Origin: Candidatus Rokuibacteriota bacterium
GTDB lineage: Bacteria; Methylomirabilota; Methylomirabilia; Rokubacteriales; CSP1-6
DNA length: 64,000 bases
Assembly (NCBI GenBank): GCA_016866775.1
Contig: VGLJ01000011.1
Span: 22,964-86,963 of the forward strand
Reading direction: 5' to 3'
Position 1 is the stretch's first letter. Each line of letters begins with the position of its first letter. This document shows, piece after piece, positions 58,408-64,000 of the stretch. The notes beneath the pieces were generated by a model that worked only from the letters and a program-made list of their open reading frames with translations, was not told the origin of the DNA and made no database searches. The position numbers and the translations under genes are program-made.

Positions 58408-59814
58408 ATGAGTCACGACGCCCTGCGCACGATCCTTCCGGTCGTCGGCTGGAACCCCACGCTCGCGGAGCAGGTCGACATCACCGCCGTCGCCGACCCG
58501 ATCCTGCCGACACCGTTTCGCATCGGCGAGACCAGCGCCGCCGCGCTCGGCGCCGTCGGCCTCGCCGTCTCCGATCTCTGGGAGTGGCGCACCGGCCGCC
58601 GGCAGGAGGTCGCGGTCGACACGCGGCAGGCCACCGCGTCGCTCCGCAGCGGCCACTACATGACGATCGACGGCACGCCCGTCTCGACCGAGCGGAACGC
58701 GGTGATGGGCACGTATCCCGCGAAGAACGGGCGCTGGAGCTACCTCCACTGCAACTTCCCGAACCATCGCGCGGCCGCGCTGAGCGTGCTCGGCGTGCCG
58801 GAAGATCGCCAGGCCGTGCGCAAGGCGGTGGCCGAGTGGGACGCGCTCGAGCTCGAAGAAGCGATCATCGCCGCGAAGGGCGCCGGCGGCATGGTGCGCA
58901 CGATGGACGAGTGGGCGAAGCACCCGCAGGCGGCCGCGATCGCGTCGCTGCCGCTCCTGGAGGTGCTGAAGATCGGCGACAGCACGCCGGAGAAGCTTCC
59001 GGACGGCGACCGGCCGCTCTCGGGCGTGCGCGTGCTCGATCTCACGCGCGTGCTCGCGGGGCCGACGTGCGCGCGCACGCTCGCCGAGCACGGCGCGGAC
59101 GTGCTGAAGATCACCGCCAAGCACCTGCCGAACCTCGGGTATCAGGAATTCGACACCGGGCACGGCAAGCTCTCCGCGCATCTCGATCTCCGCCAGCCGA
59201 AGGACGTCGAGACGCTGCGCGGGCTCGTGCGCGAGGCCGACGTGTTCTCGCAGGGCTATCGTCCCGGCACCCTCGGCAACCGCGGGTTCTCACCGGAAGC
59301 GCTCGCGCAGCTCAGGCCCGGCATCGTCGTCGTGTCGCTGTGCGCGTTCAGCCACGTCGGCCCGTGGGCGTCGCGCCGCGGCTTCGACACCGTCGTCCAG
59401 ACCGTGAGTGGCATCACGATGCGCCAGGGCGAGCTCTTCCCCGGTGCTGCGCCGGGCCCGCAGTTCTATCCCGTGTCGGCGATCGACTACCTGACCGGCT
59501 ACCTGATGGCGTTCGGCGCGATGGTCGCGCTGGGCCGTCGCGCGCGCGAAGGCGGAAGCTGGCTCGTGCGGATCTCGCTCGCGCAGACCGGGCGCTGGCT
59601 CGTCGGGCGCGGCCAGGTGCCGGAGTCGCAGCTCCAGGGCGTGCCGAAGGAGCTCACCGCCGACGACCTGAAGCGGTGGTCGATGTCGAGCGACACGCCG
59701 GGGGGCCGCCTCGATCATCTCGGGCCGGTGATTCGTCTCTCCGAGACTCCGCCGCGCTGGGCGCGGCCGTCGGTGCCGCTCGGGTATCACGAGCCGGTGT
59801 GGCCGGCGCGGTAA
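58408..59814 (+). CDS. CaiB/BaiF family (class III) CoA-transferase, permuted domain order
   Basis: 468 aa. The Rossmann opening PLSGVRVLDLTRVLAGPTCARTLAEHGADV, normally at the N-terminus, lies at about residues 203-232, preceded by about 200 residues that look like the second half of a CaiB domain (SYLHCNFPNHRAAA, GMVRTMDEWAKHPQ). After it come LDLRQPKD, GFSPEALAQLRPGIV and CAFSHVGPWASRRGFDTVVQ. Class III enzymes move CoA between carboxylates. A GGAGG-like site precedes the ATG and TATACT lies upstream (58386-58391). It is coupled to the flavoprotein (16 bp overlap). Confidence 0.87.
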   Translation: MSHDALRTILPVVGWNPTLAEQVDITAVADPILPTPFRIGETSAAALGAVGLAVSDLWEWRTGRRQEVAVDTRQATASLRSGHYMTIDGTPVSTERNAVMGTYPAKNGRWSYLHCNFPNHRAAALSVLGVPEDRQAVRKAVAEWDALELEEAIIAAKGAGGMVRTMDEWAKHPQAAAIASLPLLEVLKIGDSTPEKLPDGDRPLSGVRVLDLTRVLAGPTCARTLAEHGADVLKITAKHLPNLGYQEFDTGHGKLSAHLDLRQPKDVETLRGLVREADVFSQGYRPGTLGNRGFSPEALAQLRPGIVVVSLCAFSHVGPWASRRGFDTVVQTVSGITMRQGELFPGAAPGPQFYPVSAIDYLTGYLMAFGAMVALGRRAREGGSWLVRISLAQTGRWLVGRGQVPESQLQGVPKELTADDLKRWSMSSDTPGGRLDHLGPVIRLSETPPRWARPSVPLGYHEPVWPAR

Positions 59815-61427
59815 CACGCGCGCCGGCCGACGCGCTCGACGTGTCGGCGGACGTGCTCGTGATCGGAGGCGGACCCGCGGGGGCGTGGGCGGCCATCGCC
59901 GCCGTTGACGCCGGCGCGCGCGTCATCCTCGTCGACAAGGGCTATCTCGGCACGAGCGGCGCGACGGCGCCGTCGAACACCGGCACGTGGTTCGTGCCAC
60001 CTGGCGAGGGCCGCCGCCGCGCGATCGCGCAGCGGCAGCCGCGCACCGGTGGGCTCGCCGATCCGCACTGGGTCGAGCGGACGCTCGATACGGCATGGGA
60101 GAAGCTCCACAGCCTCGCAGCCTGGGGCTACCCGTTCCCGAACGACGGCGAGGGCGCGCCGTATCTCGCCAACCTGCGCGGGCCCGACTACATGCACTTC
60201 ATGCGTCGTCGCGTCCTCGCGGCCGGCGTCACGGTGCTCGATCATCATCCGGCGCTGGAGCTGCTCGGCGATGGCGCGACAGTCGCCGGCGCGGCGGGAA
60301 TCGATCGCCAGGGCCACCGTCAGTGGCGCATCCGCGCCGGCGCGGTCGTCGTCGCGACCGGCGGTTGTGCGTTCGGCGAGCGCATGCTCGGCGCGGCAAC
60401 CTTGACGGGCGACGGCTATCTGATGGCCGCGGAATCCGGCGCGGCGCTCTCGGGCATGGAATTCTCCGCGCAGTACGCGTTCGCGCCGAAGCCGAGCGCG
60501 ATGAACAAGGGACTGCCGTTCCGCTGGGCGAGCTTCTCGCGGGAGGACGGCACGCCGATCTCCACCGAGGGCCGCGATCGATTCGCCGTGGTGGCCGACG
60601 CGCTGCTCGAAGGGCCGGTGTTCGCGCAATACGATCTGGCCGCGCCCGAGCTGCGCCCGTGGCTCAGGCAAGGTCAGCCGAACTGCTTCCTCCCGCTCGA
60701 TCGGAGCGGCGTCGATCCGTTCACCCAGCGCTGGCCGGTGACGATGCGCTGCGAAGGCACGGTGCGCGGCGTCGGCGGCATCAGGCTCGTGGACGACGGC
60801 TGCGCGACCGGCGTGCCCGGGCTCTACGCCGCCGGCGACGCGGCGTCGCGCGAGCGCGTGACCGGCGCGATCAGCGGCGGCGGCGGGCCGAACTCCTCGT
60901 GGGCCATCGCCTCGGGCAACTGGGCGGGACGCGCGGCGGCGACGTTCGCGCTGCGGCTCGGCGCGCGCGGCGCGGATCGCCCGGTGACGCCGCTCGGCCA
61001 GGCGGGGCTGCGGCCCACCGGCAGCGCGTTCCCGGATTTCGACGCCGAGGGCATCGTACGCACCGTCCGCGACGAGATGCTGCCGCTGGATCGGAACTTC
61101 TTCCGCCGCGAAGGGACATTGCGTGCGTCGCTCGACCGGCTCGATGCATGCTGGGTGGATCTGCGAGCGCATGCGCGGGGCGATCTTCACGACGCTGCGC
61201 GCGGCGACGGCGTGGCCGCGCTCAAGACGCGCGAAGCCGCCGCGCTGACGGCGACGAGCCGCTGGGCGTATCGCAGCGCGCTCGCGCGGGCGGAGAGTCG
61301 AGGCATGCATCGCCGCCGCGACGTGCCGGGCGCGAATCCGGATTTCGCGTGCTCCCTCCTTGCCAGCGGAGTCGATGACATCAGCGTCACGCGCGCGGAC
61401 GGTATGGCGACCGGGAACGCGTCGTGA
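59799..61427 (+). CDS. FAD-dependent fumarate-reductase/AprA-like flavoprotein
   Basis: 542 aa. N-terminal FAD motif VLVIGGGPAGAWAA (G23-G28), VILVDKGYLGTSGATAP, then ARAGAVVVATGGCAFGE-like middle and C-terminal GLYAAGDAASRERV, the layout of fumarate reductase and adenylylsulfate reductase alpha subunits. It is followed by a two-cluster ferredoxin with a GTGA overlap, as AprA is paired with AprB, but the catalytic details do not allow me to call sulfur metabolism. The pair may oxidise or reduce an acyl-CoA or 2-enoic acid made by the upstream CoA-transferase. GTG start at 59799. Confidence 0.85.
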   Translation: MAGAVTRAPADALDVSADVLVIGGGPAGAWAAIAAVDAGARVILVDKGYLGTSGATAPSNTGTWFVPPGEGRRRAIAQRQPRTGGLADPHWVERTLDTAWEKLHSLAAWGYPFPNDGEGAPYLANLRGPDYMHFMRRRVLAAGVTVLDHHPALELLGDGATVAGAAGIDRQGHRQWRIRAGAVVVATGGCAFGERMLGAATLTGDGYLMAAESGAALSGMEFSAQYAFAPKPSAMNKGLPFRWASFSREDGTPISTEGRDRFAVVADALLEGPVFAQYDLAAPELRPWLRQGQPNCFLPLDRSGVDPFTQRWPVTMRCEGTVRGVGGIRLVDDGCATGVPGLYAAGDAASRERVTGAISGGGGPNSSWAIASGNWAGRAAATFALRLGARGADRPVTPLGQAGLRPTGSAFPDFDAEGIVRTVRDEMLPLDRNFFRREGTLRASLDRLDACWVDLRAHARGDLHDAARGDGVAALKTREAAALTATSRWAYRSALARAESRGMHRRRDVPGANPDFACSLLASGVDDISVTRADGMATGNAS

Positions 61428-61753
61428 TCGAGATCGTCTCGGCGCGCCGCTGCATCGCCTGCGACCTCTGCGTCAAGGCGTGCCCCGCGAACGTCTTCGA
61501 CGCGATGCCGGACGCGGCCCCGGTGCTCGCGCGCCAGGCCGACTGTCAGACGTGCTTCCTCTGCGAGATCTATTGCCCGACCGACGCGCTCTACGTCGAT
61601 CCGAACGCGGAAGGGCCAACGGCCGTGACGGAAGCTGGGATCGAAGCGGCGGGATTCTTCGGCAGCTATGCGCGCGCGCTCGGCTGGCGGCGCGGCCGGC
61701 CCGGCGGCGCGGAGCACGATCCCACGTTCAGGCTCCGCGCCGCCGCGCGGTAA
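61424..61753 (+). CDS. 2[4Fe-4S] ferredoxin (AprB-like partner)
   Basis: 109 aa with two complete clusters: C10-x2-C13-x2-C16-x3-C20-P and C41-x2-C44-x2-C47-x3-C51-P. A tail of about 55 residues without Cys may contact the flavoprotein. The GTG start overlaps the flavoprotein stop (GTGA), so the two form one unit passing electrons to or from FAD. It is the last gene of the three-gene operon and ends 3 bp before the convergent VOC gene. Confidence 0.92.
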   Translation: MIEIVSARRCIACDLCVKACPANVFDAMPDAAPVLARQADCQTCFLCEIYCPTDALYVDPNAEGPTAVTEAGIEAAGFFGSYARALGWRRGRPGGAEHDPTFRLRAAAR

Positions 61754-61756
61754 CGC

Positions 61757-62374
61757 TCAGCGGCGCGGAATCTCCGCGCGCATGTCCATCGGCGTCTTGC
61801 CGGGCGGGAGCGGCGGCCGGCGGATCAGATCCTCGAACGACCGCCCCGACTCGTAGTCGCGGATCAATGCCTCCGGGTCGAAGATCACGCCGATCGGGTT
61901 CTCGGCGAAATCCGGGCCCGTCATGTACGCGTTGGCCTCGTCCATGGTGGCGAAGTTGTCGATCTGCAGCTCCACGCGCAGGCCGTCGGGGTCGCGATAG
62001 TACATGGAGGTCGTCGGCCCGTGGTTGATGCAGCGTGCGGGCTCGATCCCGTTCGCTTTGAGCCGCCGGTAGGTCGCCAGCAGCTCCCCGAGATCCGCGT
62101 ACGTGTAGGCGATGTGGTGCACGCCGGCGGCGGCGTCATCGGGCGCCGGACCGTTCGGCGCGTTGATGACGGCCACACGATGGTGCTCGTCGTCGTAGGT
62201 CAGGAACGCGATGAAGTCGGTGCGCATCGCCACCTTCGCCTGCAGCACGGTGGCGTACCACGCGATCACCGCGTCGAAGTGGGCGGTCTTGAGCACGACG
62301 TGCGCGAACTTCCGGGGGGAGATCCGCTGCGAGGACGCGGGGAGCGCGCGGGTCGCCGTAGCCACTGTGTTCAT
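61757..62374 (-). CDS. VOC-family protein (glyoxalase/extradiol-dioxygenase fold)
   Basis: 205 aa. Metal ligands of the vicinal-oxygen-chelate fold are visible as His in FAHVVLKT, His in VHHIAYTY and Glu in LRVELQID, the extradiol dioxygenase arrangement (2-His-1-Glu), with MYYRDPDG before the last strand. It probably opens a catechol or acts as an isomerase. The ATG at 62374 is preferred to that at 62380 because GGAGG lies 6 nt before it. It is divergent from the CoA-transferase at 62423. Confidence 0.86.
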   Translation of the reverse strand: MNTVATATRALPASSQRISPRKFAHVVLKTAHFDAVIAWYATVLQAKVAMRTDFIAFLTYDDEHHRVAVINAPNGPAPDDAAAGVHHIAYTYADLGELLATYRRLKANGIEPARCINHGPTTSMYYRDPDGLRVELQIDNFATMDEANAYMTGPDFAENPIGVIFDPEALIRDYESGRSFEDLIRRPPLPPGKTPMDMRAEIPRR

Positions 62375-62422
62375 CGTCATCCTCCGCGGCTATTATCCAT
62401 GCACCGAGAGGTGGGGACCACC

Positions 62423-63817
62423 ATGAACAAGATCTTCCCGTCGCCCGAGCGGGCCGTCGCCGACATCCCCGACGGCGCGACCGTGGCCATCGCCGGCTTC
62501 GGCGTCGCGCACCGCTTCGCCACCGCCCTGATCTGTGCCCTGCGCGATCAGAAGACGCGGGACCTGACGCTCGTCTGCAACTCGCTCGGCGACGCGGGCG
62601 CGATGCGCGGCCAGATCCTCGCCGAGAACAACCAGGTGAAGAAGCTCATCGCGGCGTTCTCCGTGCGGCCCGGCACGCCGACGGCGAGCGAGCAGCAGAT
62701 CAACGCCGGCACCATGGACGTCGAGCTCGTGCCCCAGGGCATCCTGGTCGAGCGCTGCCGCGCGGGCGGCGCGGGGGTCGCCGCGTTCTATTCGCCGACC
62801 GGCGTCGACACCGACCTCGCGACGGGCCGCGAGATCCGCGAGTTCGACGGCAAGCGCTACGTGCTCGAGCACGCGATCCGCGTCGACTACGCGCTGCTGC
62901 GCGGCTATCGCGCGGACCGTCTCGGCAACGTGCAGTTCCGCGGCGGCAGCCAGAACTTCAATCCAGCCTTCGCGAAGGCCGCGCGCGTCGCCATCGTCGA
63001 GGTGGACGAGATCGTGGAGCCCGGCGCGATCGCGCCCGAGCTGATCGACCTGCCGGGCATCTTCGTCTCGCGCGTCGTGAAGACCACGCACGTGTTCGAC
63101 GCGAAGGCGTGGCGCCGGCCTCAGCGGCGGCCCGCGGACCAGCCGCGGCTCTACGGCGACAAGCCGGCGCTCACGCGCGAGGGCATCGCGCGCAACGCCG
63201 CGAAGCTCGTGCGCGAAGGCACGTACGTGAATCTCGGCGTCGGGATTCCCACGATGGTGTCGAACTATCTCGAGGGCCGAGACGTGATCCTGCACGCCGA
63301 GAACGGCGTGCTCGGCTACGGCCGGATGGTGTCCGAGGAGGGGGACATCGATCCGGACATCTACAATGCCGCGGGCCAGTACGTCGCGCTGAACCCGGGC
63401 GCGTCGTTCTTCGACAGCGTCGCGTCGTTCGAGATGGCGCGCGGCGGGCGGATCGACACGGTGATCCTCGGTGCGTACGAGGTCGATCAGGACGGCAGCG
63501 TCGCCAACTGGAGCACGGCCGACGCGAAGCGCGGCGGCATCGGCGGCGCCATGGACCTGCTCTCCGGCCAGGGCGACCTGATCATCGTGATGGAGCACGT
63601 GGACAGCAAGGGCCGCCCGAAGCTCCGCAAGAAGTGCACGTATCCCCTCACCGGCCGCGGATGCGTCAGCTACGTGGTGACGGACCTCGCGCTGCTGCGC
63701 TGGGAGAAGGACCACTTCGTCCTGGATGCGGTGGCGCCGGGATTCACGCCGCCCGAAGTGGTCGCGCTCACGGAGATGGAGGTCGCGGTCGCGCCAAACG
63801 TCCGCACGATGCAGTAG
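62423..63817 (+). CDS. 3-oxoacid-type (class I) CoA-transferase, fused alpha and beta subunits
   Basis: 464 aa carrying both halves of a class I CoA-transferase. The alpha part begins AVADIPDGATVAIAGFGVAHRFATALI and contains YSPTGVDTDLATGREI; the beta part starts at about residue 255 (TREGIARNAAKLVREGTYVNLGVGIPT) and has the catalytic Glu at 293 in HAENGVLGYG. Succinyl-CoA:3-ketoacid or acetate CoA-transferase activity is expected. The ATG at 62423 has GAGAGGTGG upstream; TATTAT at 62391 is a plausible -10. The in-frame ATG at 62399 is less likely. Confidence 0.9.
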   Translation: MNKIFPSPERAVADIPDGATVAIAGFGVAHRFATALICALRDQKTRDLTLVCNSLGDAGAMRGQILAENNQVKKLIAAFSVRPGTPTASEQQINAGTMDVELVPQGILVERCRAGGAGVAAFYSPTGVDTDLATGREIREFDGKRYVLEHAIRVDYALLRGYRADRLGNVQFRGGSQNFNPAFAKAARVAIVEVDEIVEPGAIAPELIDLPGIFVSRVVKTTHVFDAKAWRRPQRRPADQPRLYGDKPALTREGIARNAAKLVREGTYVNLGVGIPTMVSNYLEGRDVILHAENGVLGYGRMVSEEGDIDPDIYNAAGQYVALNPGASFFDSVASFEMARGGRIDTVILGAYEVDQDGSVANWSTADAKRGGIGGAMDLLSGQGDLIIVMEHVDSKGRPKLRKKCTYPLTGRGCVSYVVTDLALLRWEKDHFVLDAVAPGFTPPEVVALTEMEVAVAPNVRTMQ

Positions 63818-63872
63818 CCTCTTCGGCGTGTGAGAATTCAGCGCTCAACGAACTCTCGTGGAGGTTCCCACC

Positions 63873-64000
63873 TTGGCGATGGCCCAGCAGACTCCGGTGT
63901 CCCCGATCGAGCGCCTGACAACGCCCTATGACCGCGAACGCCTGGAAGACGTCGGGTTCCTGACGTGCATGACCCTGGTGTTGCTGGGGAACTACGCGCA
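63873..64000 (+). CDS. Start of an unrecognised gene (truncated by window end)
   Basis: The open frame from TTG 63873 or ATG 63879 to the right edge encodes about 41 residues (AQQTPVSPIERLTTPYDRE, then LEDVGFLTCMTLVLL). GGAGG lies 8 nt before the TTG, which favours it. The hydrophobic FLTCMTLVLL stretch is too short to interpret and I do not recognise the family. Confidence 0.5.
   Translation, partial: MAMAQQTPVSPIERLTTPYDRERLEDVGFLTCMTLVLLGNYA

Noticed and set aside
57738..61427. Very long open frame of over 1200 codons across the CoA-transferase and flavoprotein
   Set aside because: The first two thirds are an out-of-frame reading of the CoA-transferase (Arg/Ala/Pro-rich shadow); only the end from 59799 is the flavoprotein.
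59799..61753. Dissimilatory adenylylsulfate reductase (aprAB)
   Set aside because: The layout is similar, but no other sulfate-reduction gene is present and the catalytic residues cannot be confirmed by eye.
1..64000. tRNA, rRNA or CRISPR arrays
   Set aside because: I looked for T-loop-like GGTTCRANNCC, rRNA-like tracts and regularly spaced repeats and saw none; in particular no tRNA-Sec is in the window.

Overview
The window is very GC-rich bacterial DNA with densely packed genes, many GTG and a few TTG starts, frequent 1-4 bp start/stop overlaps, and no rRNA, tRNA, CRISPR or recognisable transposase. The gene content (five luciferase-like monooxygenases, three amidohydrolase_2 proteins, several SDRs, CoA-transferases, Rieske and 2-oxoglutarate oxygenases, many solute-binding proteins) suggests an uncultivated soil or sediment lineage such as Rokubacteria/Methylomirabilota, Tectomicrobia or a deltaproteobacterial-like group. 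That placement is inference; no phylogenetic marker is present.

Layout. 1-10.2 kb: TauD-type dioxygenase (partial), aldo/keto reductase, enolase-superfamily enzyme, MFS exporter, M3 peptidase, IclR regulator, two luciferase-like monooxygenases, second MFS. 10.2-19.5 kb: a 2OG oxygenase/SDR pair divergent from a Rieske oxygenase operon, a RelE toxin with a chimeric YhbY-Phd antitoxin, an SDR, a solute-binding protein, a lipoprotein, a DUF1810 protein and a D-aminoacylase. 19.5-34 kb: the selenoprotein locus. 34-44 kb: amidase, unknown His-rich protein, a broken CHAT-domain gene, esterase, PLP enzyme, monooxygenase. 44-58 kb: ketopantoate-reductase-like enzyme, maleate-isomerase-like protein, Gfo/Idh/MocA enzyme, amidohydrolases, papain-like peptidase, ThDP enzyme, DDN-type reductase, Ldh-type dehydrogenase, SGNH esterase, RutA/SsuD-like monooxygenase, a frameshifted ferritin-like protein. 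58-64 kb: CoA-transferase + flavoprotein + ferredoxin operon, VOC protein, fused 3-oxoacid CoA-transferase and the start of an unknown gene.

Main discovery. On the minus strand two operons flank a vapBC pair. Operon 1 (33987 to 25453) reads grdB2-grdE2-solute-binding protein-2-hydroxyacid dehydrogenase-grdE1-grdB1-dsbA. Operon 2 (24787 to 19547) reads ABC ATPase-permease-solute-binding protein-grdC-grdA-SDR. Four genes contain an in-frame UGA at the position of a known or expected redox selenocysteine: both GrdB (T-U-G-T motif), GrdA (C-x-x-U) and a FrnE/DsbA-like protein (U-P-W-C replacing C-P-W-C). Each UGA is followed by a bacterial-SECIS-like hairpin; the two grdB hairpins have identical spacing, the same GGC loop and a compensatory base-pair change. 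Both GrdE homologues lack a cysteine at the place where I expect the pyruvoyl-forming one, no GrdD is present, and transport and dehydrogenase genes are co-transcribed. I infer a selenocysteine-dependent glycine-reductase-like system acting on an unknown imported substrate by a non-pyruvoyl route.

Other structural themes are a recurrent TAnnnT box 6-8 nt upstream of start codons (leaderless transcription), a family of G-rich intergenic hairpins in four copies, and several decayed gene ends (CHAT, nucleotide cyclase, duplicated fragment of the His-rich gene).
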